From positions 5,704,001-5,768,000 of the forward strand of contig NC_063257.1 in NCBI RefSeq assembly GCF_019578655.1: a stretch of DNA of 64,000 nucleotides, given 5' to 3'. This document shows, piece after piece, positions 21,377 through 33,000 of this stretch (position 1 is its first letter; every line of letters starts with the position of its first letter). The notes under the pieces are model-generated. The model was not told the origin of the DNA, made no database searches, and was given only the letters and a program-made list of their open reading frames with translations. This DNA is from Ricinus communis. Taxonomy: Eukaryota; Streptophyta; Magnoliopsida; Malpighiales; Euphorbiaceae. Made by a program: the position numbers and the translations under genes.

Positions 21377-23521
21377 CGAACATGCGAATCTAATGTTAAG
21401 ATTACAGTGGTTGGCCAGCTAATGCTAAGGTGGGGACTGAGACAAAAAGACATGCCAAGTAGTCAGTACAAAACGACAAAGGTTTATGGTCTTTGGTCAG
21501 AAAACGCAGAGAACATTTGGGGAACTGCGAGCAAAGCCCTCTTTAGTCATATGCCATGCAGAGAGAGTGTCGAGTCGACAGCCATTGGGATTCTAGTAGT
21601 GCAAGTAACCTTTATCTTGTGCACTACAAAAGCTCCTATTAGCTCCGTTTTTTCTTTTCTTTTTCTTTTTCCCTTCGTCAAGGACTGTATTAAAGCTGCT
21701 CTCATCCTTGCATTGAAGCAAAAAGGAATCCTTTTTTTTGGGAAAAAAAGATTATGCTGACAAAAGGATTTTGAACAATAATATTTCACTAGTTGATTCG
21801 AAAACGGTTTTGTATCTTAAATGAATTATATAAATTAAAGGAGGTAGGAATAAGGACGACAGCGCGAATATTTTTGAGTATTCGATGGAATCCTAATACG
21901 ACAGATTTGAATAATAAATATATTTATGATAAATTTAAAATTTAATTTTATTATTCGTGTTGGCTTGGTTAGGTTCGGATTTAAATATATGTGAATATCG
22001 GTTGCTCAAATTCGATTATATTAAAATTATTATATTATATTAATATTTTTATTATTTAAATTTTATTAAATTTATGTTTAGACTGTATTAATATATTGAA
22101 TATTTAAATTTGATTAGTTTATATTTTATTTTTTTTGTTTATATTATATTTTTATTAATATATTTTAAAATTTATTTATTATAAAAGGGTTGGGTAACGG
22201 ATACCCATTTAATTATTCGAATATTTATATAAATAGATAGGATATCTTAATATCTATTTAAATATTTATAAATATATTTACTAATTATTTAATTTAAACG
22301 GATTTTAATCAGATTCGGATAGTATGCAAGTATTTTTATTCGGACGGGTACGTACCTTACCCGTTGCCATCTCTAAGTGTAAAAAAGGCAAATTATAAAA
22401 ATTAATCAAACTTGAGTATTTTTTTTTTTCACATTTTAGATTATCTAAATTTTATTTGTCACTTCAACTATATCTTTTCTTGCTAATCAGGGTTTAATCA
22501 TTCAGTGTGATAAAAAAACGTTTCATATATTTATTTAATTAAGTCAACAAATTAAGATTTTTAAGAAATTATAATAATTAAATTTAGATATTTATTAGAT
22601 TTAATAAAAAATGAAAGTGTTGGTAAAGAATTAAAATGCGAAGTGTATAAACGGGCAATATGCTTTTATTATAACCTTCTTTTGATTCTCCGATAGCCTT
22701 AAATTGAAAGTCGGCGAGGCATTATTCACTCACCAGAAGGCACTAATGCGTTTTGTGCTTTTGGAGATTACACAGTTTGGGAGGCTCCACAGGCACGGTT
22801 CTCAATCCAATCAATTATGGTCGGTATCTGTTACTGTCATTCTTTTTATGTGTATCGCACCGTCCTTTTAGTGGAATGTGTACTAGGGGGGCTTGAATAA
22901 TGAAGCCCCATATTTCTCCTTGTATTATATATTGGTATTTTTTAATAAAATAAAATAAAATTCCTCCTTATTTTCAGTTTAAACCTTTTTGTTTTCTTAA
23001 AGCGTTAGCCATTTTTAGACTCAAATTCACCATTTCATTGAACATATTTTCCAATTATTTTGATGCTGTAAAGAGTCGCTGGAAGTAAAAAAAAAAAAAA
23101 GCATCAAGGTTCTGCTTAATCAATGTGATTACAGAAAGTTCTGATATCGTACATATTTTCCAACTCATTTTTATTATAATTCTTTTTTATTTATAAGAAA
23201 AAACATATTATATAATAATAAATATTTCACAAACAAAATTACTCAAGGCGGGCTAGGTTAGGTTAGACCTATGAACAAGTCTATTTATATCACACTTTCT
23301 AATGACGAAAAAAGACTTTGAAATTCAAATAAACAACGATGAAAATGCACCATAAATTTGTTGAAGCCAATGGAAATTTGCAAAGCATGCAATATTGAGG
23401 TAACTAATTAATTTACTATTAGTTTAATATAAAGTACAAAATAGAAGTACCAAAAGGAAAAAATCAAAGAATTTCTTCTAAATATACAAACAAAAACCTA
23501 AGCATGTATACGGATCCTAAT
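21377..23521. other. Intergenic between array copies 1 and 2
   Basis: AT-rich. The open frame at 21245-21760 on the plus strand runs through the promoter and has no family resemblance. A probable dispersed repeat covers about 21840-22378. The rest shows no gene. Confidence 0.45.
21840..22378. repeat. Probable dispersed non-coding repeat
   Basis: An AT-rich block rich in phrases such as ATTCGAATATTTAT and GGGTAACGGATACCC, ending ACCTTACCCGTTGCCATCTCTAA. The reverse complement of that end (gATGGCAACGGGTAAGG) is a phrase I associate with dispersed non-autonomous repeats of plants. Boundaries and class are uncertain, and no clear inverted repeats were seen. Confidence 0.35.
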
Positions 23522-24478
23522 TTAGATTAAAGTAAAACAAGTTGAAGTTGATGGGTCAAACAAAGCGGGAAGCAGGTATTTCCTGCCATTGACACCGTTT
23601 GCATTGTAGCTAGCGCCCGTTGTTGAGTCCAACAACAAATCCCCTGCATAACCGGGATAGGCGCCCTTGGCATAAATACCAGTACAGGCTGACGCAGCCT
23701 CTAAAGGAGCTTCCTTTGGACCCTGAAAGTAGCCATTTCCAAATGGGTTGGTCGTTGTCCCCGCCAAAAGGCTAGCCAAATTGATCACCATGCCATCAAG
23801 ACCCGCATCATTGTTGGGTGCAATTAGGGGTGTGCTTTGTGGTCCATAGATAGGCTGGTGGAAAGGCCAAGCACATTGACCTGGACACTGTGTCTCAGAG
23901 TTACCAACCCAAATATAAGCAAATTTAGAGTTCTTGCCATTGATCATCTTTTGAGCAGAAATCGAAGACCCATGAGTTCCACATCGGCTAGAGCAAAACC
24001 CATCAACAGCTACATCAGCTGAAGTTAAAACCACATTGATGGCATCCTTTTGTCCACCCTTTGATGCTAATTGAACAATTTGCTTATTAGAAAGCGATTT
24101 ACCTAATGAATAACTCTCATCTAAAATCTGGGCACCCAAAGAGAGCGCAAGGTTATAACTTTTCTTAGAGTTGATGTGACGGTAGTACTTTTCAGTAGCC
24201 TTCCACCATGTAACAACAGAAGGTTGGGCTACTGTGGACTTAACAGAAGACAGGGAAGTGATAAAATCAGAGACGATTGCACGTTGTGAAGGTTTAAATT
24301 TTCCATACCAAATCAAATTGATAGAAATTTTTCCTGTAAGGAGAGGGCCATTGTGGTATTGGAACAAAAGGGCTTCTTTAGTTTCAGCTGATTCAGTTAG
24401 CAGCCTGGCTGCCAAATTGAAATGGAACAGAGAGCCGACAAGCAGGAGTAAAAAATGAGCTGAAAAATTAGAGGCCAT
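23522..24478 (-). CDS. EXO-like: EXORDIUM/PHI-1 family secreted protein, array copy 2
   Basis: A 318-residue, intronless Phi_1 family protein. The signal peptide is about residues 1-23 (FNLA|ARLL). YHNGPLL lies at 41-47, then [11 protein letters not shown], the [11 protein letters not shown] region, CGTHGSS, the full [12 protein letters not shown] core, [13 protein letters not shown] (Ala where the other copies have Val), [24 protein letters not shown] and [14 protein letters not shown], ending CFTLI. The block usually written [10 protein letters not shown] reads [10 protein letters not shown] here, a Gly-to-Ala change unique in the window. It lies 2.4 kb upstream of copy 1 and 1.3 kb downstream of copy 3 on the same strand. 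The start is the Met heading the signal peptide. Confidence 0.95.
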   Translation of the reverse strand: MASNFSAHFLLLLVGSLFHFNLAARLLTESAETKEALLFQYHNGPLLTGKISINLIWYGKFKPSQRAIVSDFITSLSSVKSTVAQPSVVTWWKATEKYYRHINSKKSYNLALSLGAQILDESYSLGKSLSNKQIVQLASKGGQKDAINVVLTSADVAVDGFCSSRCGTHGSSISAQKMINGKNSKFAYIWVGNSETQCPGQCAWPFHQPIYGPQSTPLIAPNNDAGLDGMVINLASLLAGTTTNPFGNGYFQGPKEAPLEAASACTGIYAKGAYPGYAGDLLLDSTTGASYNANGVNGRKYLLPALFDPSTSTCFTLI

Positions 24479-24575
24479 TGATAGATTTGATGATCAAAAG
24501 AGTATTGAAAAATGAAAGGAAGAAGCTATGAGTGGAAATGAGGATTGGATTGAGGAGAAAGTGAAGGAGAAGGAG

Positions 24576-24586
24576 ATATATATATA
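24576..24586 (-). promoter_or_regulatory. TATA box of array copy 2
   Basis: TATATATATAT about 100 bp upstream of the ATG at 24478. Confidence 0.6.
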
Positions 24587-24645
24587 GAGAGATAGATAGG
24601 GATGGAAGGATATGATGGAGTGAGAGTGGAGTAAGGGGAGAAACT

Positions 24646-24651
24646 ACGCGG
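24646..24651. promoter_or_regulatory. CGCG box (ACGCGG)
   Basis: Matches VCGCGB, about 170 bp upstream of the array copy 2 ATG. A second hexamer, GCGCGT, lies at 24704-24709. Confidence 0.35.
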
Positions 24652-24709
24652 AAGAAGGTTGGCAAACAACTGGAAGTGGGTAGAAATGACAGCAAGATCT
24701 TTTGCGCGT

Positions 24710-25778
24710 TGGTTGCTTTATTTAATGGATGCGGCTAGTATCGCTTTTAACCGAATCTATTTTACCATTTATAGGGGCCAGCTAAGGTCAAATTATACAG
24801 CTTTATTATGACGATCTTGATAGCTAGACTGGTTTAAGTAACTTTATTCAGATCTTAAGAGAAAAATGAAAACGATAACCAGATTTGTATACTTGGTTAT
24901 CAATTGCATACTCTAGCCTTAATTTAAGAGGAGAAAAACAAAAAAATAGAAGCACGTCACATGACTGAAAACCACCCATATGTTGTGCCATTCCTTTACT
25001 TTTGCTTTTGAAATTTTTTATATATACTTTTTCAGTTTATTAGCTGGGAATTATTGTTTCTTCCCAATGGGTTGGATATCAAAAGTTTTTGTCACGTTTA
25101 TTGCATTAACCAAGCCTTTGTTACAAAGGTCACTTTTCTTAGCAACCAAAATTTCATGGAAACTACTTCATCTCTTTTGTCTTCCCCATTTTCTCTTTTT
25201 TTTCCCCATTTTGTAACTATAATATAATTAAATATTACGGTGAGCAAGCCAACAGATTGAAAGTAGGGATAGGTATGGTTTGCCTTGAATATACAAACAA
25301 ATTGAAATTACATTCAGTTTAATAATTTTATATGTTATATGAAAATGATATTTGTTTTCTAGTACATTTTCTAATATTATGAGGAAAATTCAAATGACGT
25401 AGTTAATGGAAATGCAAATGGATACTTTCGCTTTCTGCAAGCTGTATCTTCTAAATAAAATGGTGGTCGCTTGTGGGGTTATTACAGTGGTCAATGGACT
25501 GAAATATGCTAAGCCCATCTCCTGCAACACTAATTTGACAAACAATGAAGCTGCATCTGTAAAATAATTGGTCTCAGTGCCTCAAATATGTACTAGAGAG
25601 ATAGGACAAGCTCAAAATTGTAGCGCACAGAATACTTGAAGAGAATTACTGGATTTTTATTAATACAAATGAATGAATAAGTTTGTAAAAGAATATCAAC
25701 AGTCTCTTTAATGCAAACTCCTATACACTCTGTATATATGATGTACACTAACATATAAGCAAGTAACATGATCTCTTC
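24710..25778. other. Intergenic between array copies 2 and 3
   Basis: AT-rich spacer with the upstream region of copy 2 on the left and the 3' UTR of copy 3 on the right. No gene seen. Confidence 0.5.
25656..25661 (-). terminator. Candidate poly(A) signal of array copy 3
   Basis: AATAAA on the minus strand about 120 bp past the stop codon. The context TTTTTATTAATA ... CAAATGAATGAAT is shared with the 3' UTR of array copy 1. Confidence 0.5.
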
Positions 25779-26732
25779 TTAGACTAAAGTCGAACAAGTT
25801 GAGGTTGAGGGGTCAAATAAAGCAGGAAGCAAGTATTTCCTGCCGTTGACGCCGTGAGCATTGTAGCTAGCACCAGTTGTAGTGTCCACCAGCAGATTCC
25901 CAGCATAGCCAGGATAGGCTCCCTTGCCATATACCCCAGGACAAGCAGATGCAGCCTCCAGAGGAGCCTCCTTTGGACCTTGGAAGTAGCCATTTCCGAA
26001 TGGATTTGTAGCAGTTCCAGCCAAAAGGCTAGCCAAATTGATCACCATGCCATCAAGACCCACATCATTGTTGGGTGCAACCAGAGGTGGCCCCTGTGGT
26101 CCGTAGATTGGCTGGTGGAATGGCCAGGCACATTGACCTGGGCATTGGGTCTCTGAATTCCCAACCCAGATGTAAGCAAATTTGGAAGTCTTGCCATTGG
26201 TTTTCTGAGCACTCATGGAAGAACCATGGGTGCCACATCGGCTAGAGCAAAACGCATCAACTAGTACATCAGCCGCTGTCAGAACCACATTGATAGCATC
26301 TTTCTGTCCACCCTTCGATGCTAATTGAATAATTTGCTTATTGGAAAGCGATTTGCCTAAAGAATAGTTCACATCAAGAATTTGGGTCCCTAGAAGAAGC
26401 TCAAGAGAAGGTGTTTTCTTGGATTTGATGAGATGGTAGTATTTCTCAGTAGCTTTCCACCATTTAGCAACAGAGAGTTGTTGTTGGGTTGGTGGAGATT
26501 TAGAAGATGAGAGAGAGGTAATGAAATCTGTTACAATTGCACGTTGAGAAGACTTGAATTTACCATACCAAATTAAGTTGATGGAAACTTTGCCATTAAG
26601 AAGAGGACCATTGTGATAATGTAGCAGAGGTTGCTCTGTCTCGCTTAATTTTCTTGCTGCTGAGCTGATATTAATCAAATAGACCAGTACTAGAAGAAAG
26701 CTAAGAATCTTGGAGGGAACAGAAGAGGGCAT
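25779..26732 (-). CDS. EXO-like: EXORDIUM/PHI-1 family secreted protein, array copy 3
   Basis: A 317-residue, intronless Phi_1 family protein. The signal peptide is about residues 1-25 (NISSA|ARKL). YHNGPLL lies at 39-45, followed by [11 protein letters not shown], the [10 protein letters not shown] region, [64 protein letters not shown] and [17 protein letters not shown], ending CSTLV. The residue after VLVD is Ala (VDAFC), where the other copies have Gly (VDGFC). 3' UTR and promoter blocks are shared with copy 1, indicating recent descent from one duplicated unit. Secretion and family are firm; the specific role is unknown. Confidence 0.95.
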   Translation of the reverse strand: MPSSVPSKILSFLLVLVYLINISSAARKLSETEQPLLHYHNGPLLNGKVSINLIWYGKFKSSQRAIVTDFITSLSSSKSPPTQQQLSVAKWWKATEKYYHLIKSKKTPSLELLLGTQILDVNYSLGKSLSNKQIIQLASKGGQKDAINVVLTAADVLVDAFCSSRCGTHGSSMSAQKTNGKTSKFAYIWVGNSETQCPGQCAWPFHQPIYGPQGPPLVAPNNDVGLDGMVINLASLLAGTATNPFGNGYFQGPKEAPLEAASACPGVYGKGAYPGYAGNLLVDTTTGASYNAHGVNGRKYLLPALFDPSTSTCSTLV

Positions 26733-26809
26733 ACTGTAAGCAACTCGGATGAGCTTTACAAGTAGAGGAGTAGGTTTGGAGTGAAGAGAAAAGAGTTGGG
26801 ATATGGCAA

Positions 26810-26815
26810 TATATA
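26810..26815 (-). promoter_or_regulatory. TATA box of array copy 3
   Basis: TATATA (CACTCTATATATTGCC context on the minus strand) about 80 bp upstream of the ATG at 26732. Confidence 0.6.
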
Positions 26816-26874
26816 GAGTGCAGGAAGACCAGCTTTGGGTAAGAGGGGAAGAAGGTACTAGAAAGAGTGACGAG

Positions 26875-26897
26875 TGCCAGGGGGATAACGCGTTGTT
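26875..26897. promoter_or_regulatory. Conserved promoter module with CGCG box
   Basis: TGCCAG, six bases, AACGCG, one base, TGTT: the same arrangement as 21314-21336. It lies about 145-165 bp upstream of the array copy 3 ATG and contains ACGCGT. Confidence 0.4.
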
Positions 26898-26940
26898 GTT
26901 TGATCATGGTTAACGATGAGTGGACAGCTAATTTGGACAA

Positions 26941-29019
26941 TAGGACATGAAAATGATGAAAAGGGAATTACACGTAACATATCGGTTCAATGTCTTTCGG
27001 CTGGGCAGGGCCAACTAACCTCTACGGTCTGCCCTCAAAGTATAATGGGTCTCCCCTTTCCCTTTTGCAAAAGACCACATCGCGCATTCTAACTGCAATT
27101 TTTTTTAATACTTTCGGAAACGTACATTTGCTTTTCTTTTTGTTTGTAATTCCAGATATTCTTAAGATTTTGAAAAGGAAAACAGCTACTTTTAGGATGC
27201 AGCCACTAGCCAAGACTAATTGTCACATGATTCACAAGTAAATATCAGAAATTTTCCTTGCAAGGTTGCTTCCATCATAAAGTTTGATAAAAACAATAAA
27301 AGAAAAATCAATTATGTTTTCTTTGCAAGATTGCTTCCATCATTGCTCTTCACAGGCAGCTATTAGCCAAGATTAGTCGTCACATGATTCACAAGTAAAT
27401 ATCAGTTCTTTTCTTTTCAAGGCTGCTTCCATCATAAAGTCGATTGTTTGTCTTTTTAAAGATTGTCTCCATCGTAAAATTTGATTAAAAATAGAAAAAG
27501 AAAGAAAGAATGTATATGCATTATAAAGTTAGAAGCTGCAGTATAATCCATACACTTGGCATTTGATGCAAATCTTTAAACATCACAACATCAAAAAAGT
27601 AAGAGGCCACATTATCTGGTGAGAATGTTTCTTGCATTTAGGACCTTAATTTCCTAAATTAAAATAATAGTATTTTTTTTTGGAATTATTTGCTAATGTG
27701 CTGTGTGCCATTCTCCTCCATTACAAAATATCTAATTTGGTTGCCACATGTTTGTAGATTATTGTCTTGTGCCAACTAAAAACAAAATCAAAAGCTTATA
27801 CTTGTACGCATATCCAATTAAAAATGAAGAACCGCTAATGAGGCTTTAGACAAGTCAATCAATCCTCATTGATCAGCATCTGTTTAATTTTGATAGAACT
27901 GATTCATGTGATTAGAATATGGAAAGAAAATGACTTCAAGTATTAAATATATTTGTAATTTCATAACGAAATATCTTAGATTTTAATTTTATTTAAATTA
28001 TTTTTTTTACTTTTGTTGCAAAAAAAAAAAAAAACTATCTTTTATTGTATATAATAAAAATTAAAAAGAAAAACATTAAATTCCCTCTGTTTTATGTTGC
28101 TGACAATTTTTAATGTAGGTGGATGGTTTTATTAATGTTGCTCACACAAACTCCAAAAGAAATAACTGTCTTGCTAATGGAAGCATTCTTTACCTAGAAA
28201 TTTGTTCTAAAGTGATCTTACTTCACTATCAAATTGTCTGAGTTACAAATTTATCATCTCTAACTTTTAAGATGTAACTAATTATGTATTTAGATATAAT
28301 TTTATTAGTTCATGATTAAAAAAAAAAGAATATTTTGATTTTGTCTCATAGCAATTATTTGATATTTAAAATTTAATCATAGCAACAACAAAGACAAGGG
28401 AGAGTTATATTTACGATAGGTCCAAGTTGGGAAAGCGCAGCTACTTCCACCAGGTAAGCGACGCCTAAATTTTGGTTTATAATGCAGAAGTGAAAATGAC
28501 ATTTTTCAATTCCATTCCATGATTAGCTTATGAAACAAACGAGCATCATTTATGAGCCATTTATGACCAATAAAGAGAGAATTAAATGTATTATTATACA
28601 AAGGGCAAATGTGAGGGAAAATCTTGTTTTATCATATGTACTTAATTATTAGACGGTCGTGTAAGATGCAATATGTATGGAATGGAATGGAGTGGAGTGG
28701 AGTGCCAATTTTTATTAGTATTAATCTCTTCAATTGTCATGCACTCACATTTCATCGAACGCTATTCCCGATAAAGCTTATAGCAATTAGCAAAGCTGCA
28801 AATAAGTTATAGCACTGAGTTACATTGTAAAAAAACAAAAAGCAAACCCGAGTAGTTTGCTTTTTCTATTATTCATCTGCAGAAGCCAAAAGAAAAAAAA
28901 TCAACAAATAAAAAAATTACAACGTCTCTTTCTCCCCTCTCTTTTTATATATATAAAGTGTACATTAATTCATTAATTAAATATCTAAAGATATAAATCC
29001 TACTCCACTAAAGCTGCAA
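26941..29019. other. Intergenic between array copies 3 and 4
   Basis: AT-rich. It contains an imperfect tandem duplication at about 27204-27480 and a short GGAAT/GGAGT pentamer run at 28678-28705. No gene seen. Confidence 0.5.
27204..27480. repeat. Imperfect tandem repeat, period about 153 bp
   Basis: 27204-27285 and 27357-27445 share a long block: AGCCAAGA, then a near-identical CACATGATTCACAAGTAAA, then TATCAG, TTCAAGG/TGCAAGG and TGCTTCCATCATAAAGT. Half units of the TTGCTTCCATC part recur at about 27318 and 27460. This suggests stepwise duplication of a module of roughly 70 bp. Confidence 0.75.
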
Positions 29020-29982
29020 TTAGACCAAAGTTGAACAAGAAGATGTAGACGGATCATATAAAGCAGGAAGCAAGTATTTCCTGCCATTATCTCCATATGC
29101 ATTGTAGCTAGCACCAGTTGTTGAATCCACCAGTAAATTACCAGCATAACCAGGATAAGCCCCTTTACCGTAAACCCCAGGGCAAGCTGATGCAGCCTCC
29201 AAAGGTGCCTCTTTTGGACCCTGAAAGTAGCCATTTCCAAATGGGTTGGTGGCCGTTCCAGCCAAAAGACCAGCCAAATTGATTACCATACCATCAAGAC
29301 CCACATCATTGTTGGGTGCAACCAATGGCTGGTTCTGCGGTCCGTAGATTGGCTGGTGGAATGGCCACGCACAATAACCAGGACACTGAATTTCAGAGTT
29401 ACCAACCCAAATGTAAGCAAATTTATAGTTTTTACCCTTAATGTGACCGGTTTTGGATCCTGAAGCAGACCCATGTGTCCCACATCGGTTTAAGCAAAAC
29501 CCATCGACAGCTACATCAGCAGATGTGAGTACAACATTAATAGCATTCATTTTATCACCCTTTGAGGCCAACTCTACAATATGTTCGTTTGTGAGTGATT
29601 TTCCTAGTGAATAGGCTTCATCTACTATTTGTTTGCCTAAAGTGAGCGAAAGTGTGGCTTTTTTGGAGTTGAGGTGATAGTATTTCTCTGTTGTTTTCCA
29701 CCAGGAAGCTACAGAGGGTTGGCTATTTTGAGATTGATGTTCTGATAACGAAGAGATGAAATCTGAGATGATGGCTTTCTGGGATGGCTGGAATTTGCCA
29801 TACCAAATGAGATTGATAGAAATTTTACCGGAAAGAAGAGGACCATTGTGGTACCTTAAGAGTTGAGGCTGATCTTGAACTAGCTCATTGAGCTTCCTAG
29901 CAGCTAATGAGATTTGAAAGATTGAGATTAGAATGAATAGTTTCAAAACACAGTGAGAAGCAAAGGATGCCATCTTTTTCAC
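29020..29982 (-). CDS. EXO-like: EXORDIUM/PHI-1 family secreted protein, array copy 4 (most EXO-like)
   Basis: A 320-residue, intronless Phi_1 family protein. MKKM is the first Met; the Met at residue 4 (MASF) is an alternative start with equal signal peptide quality. The signal peptide runs to about residue 27 (ISLA|ARKL). YHNGPLL lies at 44-50, then [62 protein letters not shown] and [10 protein letters not shown], ending CSTLV. The core motif reads CPGYCAWPF, with Tyr where the other five genes have Gln, and LNRCGTHG replaces SSRCGTHG. From memory, this copy resembles Arabidopsis EXO more than the other three, which look nearer PHI-1/EXL types; an alignment is needed. It is the 5'-most gene of the minus-strand array. 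Confidence 0.94.
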   Translation of the reverse strand: MKKMASFASHCVLKLFILISIFQISLAARKLNELVQDQPQLLRYHNGPLLSGKISINLIWYGKFQPSQKAIISDFISSLSEHQSQNSQPSVASWWKTTEKYYHLNSKKATLSLTLGKQIVDEAYSLGKSLTNEHIVELASKGDKMNAINVVLTSADVAVDGFCLNRCGTHGSASGSKTGHIKGKNYKFAYIWVGNSEIQCPGYCAWPFHQPIYGPQNQPLVAPNNDVGLDGMVINLAGLLAGTATNPFGNGYFQGPKEAPLEAASACPGVYGKGAYPGYAGNLLVDSTTGASYNAYGDNGRKYLLPALYDPSTSSCSTLV

Positions 29983-30067
29983 TTAAACCAAAATGCTAGA
30001 AAGAATAGAAAGAAAAGCTGAGAGAGCTGGAATTTGTGTGTGGGATAGAGAAGTAGTGGAAGAGTGC

Positions 30068-30077
30068 TATTTATATA
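30068..30077 (-). promoter_or_regulatory. TATA box of array copy 4
   Basis: TATATAAATA in the context GGACC-TATATAAATAGC, about 90 bp upstream of the ATG. Confidence 0.7.
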
Positions 30078-30079
30078 GG

Positions 30080-33000
30080 TCCAAGAAATGGATGGGATTT
30101 ATTAGTTGCGTTGCGTTTAAGGGTTAACTAATAAATTAAAGAAAGTGAAGTGGGGTTTAATTGAAAAAAAAAAGTGTGTAAAAAGAACCTGCCTAATAAA
30201 AGAAGAAAAAGGGAGAAGATGGGTTTCGCCATTTTCGAGTTACTGCTTGGCAAGAAAGAAAGGAAAAATAAACCAGGAAGCGCGATCTTGATTCAAATAA
30301 AGGAGTCACCATACCCAGTCGCAGGTGCTAATGTCTACGTCTCACTCTCCCGTCAAATAAGCCTCAAACGCAGAGCGTGACGCACAAACATGAAAAATGA
30401 TCAACACATAAATCCCCCAAGTAAAAGGGAACACATTATTACAGCTCAGGCACAGTTCGCAAGTTTCATTAAATTGACGAAAACAACCTCGTTGTCATGC
30501 CAAAGGAGCTAGCTGTTAAAAGGATAAGAAGAAGAGTAGAGAAAGAAAGAAAAATGGATAGACGTTGAGAGACAGGCTGGAAGCTAAGCTAACATATATA
30601 AATTGCATTATAGTATAGTATAATTTAATGTGTTTATTGGGAAGTGGGCACTGGTCCAGCTGGCAGCTGGGAGTCAGCCTACGGCCATGAGGTGGGGGTT
30701 GCATTTGGTATCCTAGGTGACTCTAACACGTGATACCACGCGCTAAATTTATTTATCCCTTAATTCTTTTTCCAATTAATTAGATTTCACTAAATGGTAG
30801 TAGAGTTTATAATCTCACAAAATTAACTACTTAAAGAAGAACTTAGCTTACATAATTCAGAAGTTTAATCCAATAATTAATTGTATCTTATATATGTATA
30901 GATAAACAAATATCAATTAGAATTTGAACTTAAACTTTTCAAATTTTGACTTTCGAAACAATATTATTTTTTGGAACAATTGAAACTGTCGTCAATTAAA
31001 AATGGATGAGCAAATTCAATTGGCAGGCCTGACCCTTAGGGTCGGATTGGATGAGGCGCCAGGCAAGCGAAGGCAAAAACTGCGAGATCCGTGGCATACA
31101 CACATAGAGCTCGTGAAATTGGAAAGAGAAGTAGATTTTGCTGTGCCGAATAGGCACCCAATCCAGCTGTATCAAAGCAAAGCAAGCTATCCAACAACGG
31201 TTAAAAAACAAAAGGGACAGCCTGCGGGTTTGGTCCTCAACTCTTTCCTTCCTTTTTAAGAGTACACTTATATGGGATTGAACGTTGGATTCATTTCAAA
31301 CTTCAACTAAAAGTCTCCTTTGCAAAATGTGACAAAAACTGCCATTCTACTTTGTTTGACATTTTTTTATTTATTTATTTTATGTTTACACACATGAACT
31401 TAGCAAGTTTGTTTTAGATATTAAATTTCAATCCTTCAAAGATAATTATAAGATTGTTCTCTTCTCGTTCTTAATTACAAGCTCATCTTTCTTCTCAAGT
31501 CATCTTTTAATTTATTAATATAATGTAAATGAGTACAAAAGTTTTGAATTTTTTTGTTAAACTTAGTAATAAAGTTTTGAATTCAAATGTCATATTCCTC
31601 CTTTATCAATTACATTTTGAATATTAAAAAAGAAAACAATTCCAATGCATAATGCAATGGGCAAGATTTGCTTTTGAAAAAGAAAAATAATTGGACCTCC
31701 CCTCACGGGGTTTGACTTGACCATTAGTTTCAATTGAGATGGTCTGAACATGTGGATATGTAATTTTAGTTGAGAAAAACTACAAATAATATTTTTGTTC
31801 TGGTTTTACTTCCTAATTCAGATTTGTGTTTTTATTGCTACAGGGCTCAACTTGATCCATAAACGATAATTTCTTTTTTCTAAACTTGTCAATAAAAAAT
31901 AATTAGTTTAAAACTAATAATTGAGTATGACAATCTATAAAAAAAATAATAAAATAGTATTTTTAGTAGGACACACATTATAAATACTTTGAGATGAAAA
32001 ATAAGAGATATGTGATAAAGATATATTGTAAAAATAATAAAATAATACACTTATTATCAACACATAACTGTATTTTTACTAAATCATTAGAGTTTTATAA
32101 CGCGATAAGTATTCATATTTATGAATTTGAGATTAAGAATTAGGACTACTAAATTGAGGATTAATAGATGTTAGAAGAAGAGAGTTACAAAAGTGAAGCC
32201 ATTTTAGTTTTTGTCGTGTTAAATTATTTTTGCTTTCTCATATATATTTGTAAAAGTTGAAAGAAAATCTGAAAGTCACCTGCTAAAAATACCATTTTGT
32301 TATTTTTTTTACAGGTTACAATACTCAATTGTTAGTTTTAAAAATTTAACCACTCCATTGTCATTTCTTGACGAATTCATACATTAAAAATATAATTATC
32401 TCGATCCATAATAATATGGATTAAAATTGAATTTTAAATAGATTTCCACAATTATTCTTTTTATCCACCATAATTATTTTTGTTACATATCGATATATAT
32501 GTTAATTACTTATTTTTATAATTAATGAATCATCTAATTTGTTCTTTATATCACTCTTAATTTAATTCTTACCATAATATAAAATGAGCTATAATTTGAT
32601 TCATACCATAAATTATTAATTAATTTTAAATAAATCTATATTTAGTGTTGTTTTTATATTATAATTACCATGATATATTTTTTTTGAAAAATCAATGAAA
32701 TCGATTTATTACTTTTTATACAAAGTTATGTGATGATATGAACAAACAATTTAAGATCTTCAAAATTATTATAGATCAATTTTCTTAATTATGTTACTTT
32801 CGACCCAATTTATTATAGAATGAGAAAAAAAACTTGAGATTGATTTCTAGGCATAAAAAATTTTGAGCTGAAATAAATAATCAATTTCTTAATTAAATTT
32901 TCCTACTCTACTTTAATTTGGTATTATATATTTTTACTCTTAAAAGAATAGTATCTACAAATATAACACAACAAAAATCAGTTCAAATATTTCTCAAAAT

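Noticed and set aside
21245..21760. 171-codon plus-strand frame upstream of array copy 1
   Set aside because: Overlaps that gene's promoter and leader; no family resemblance.
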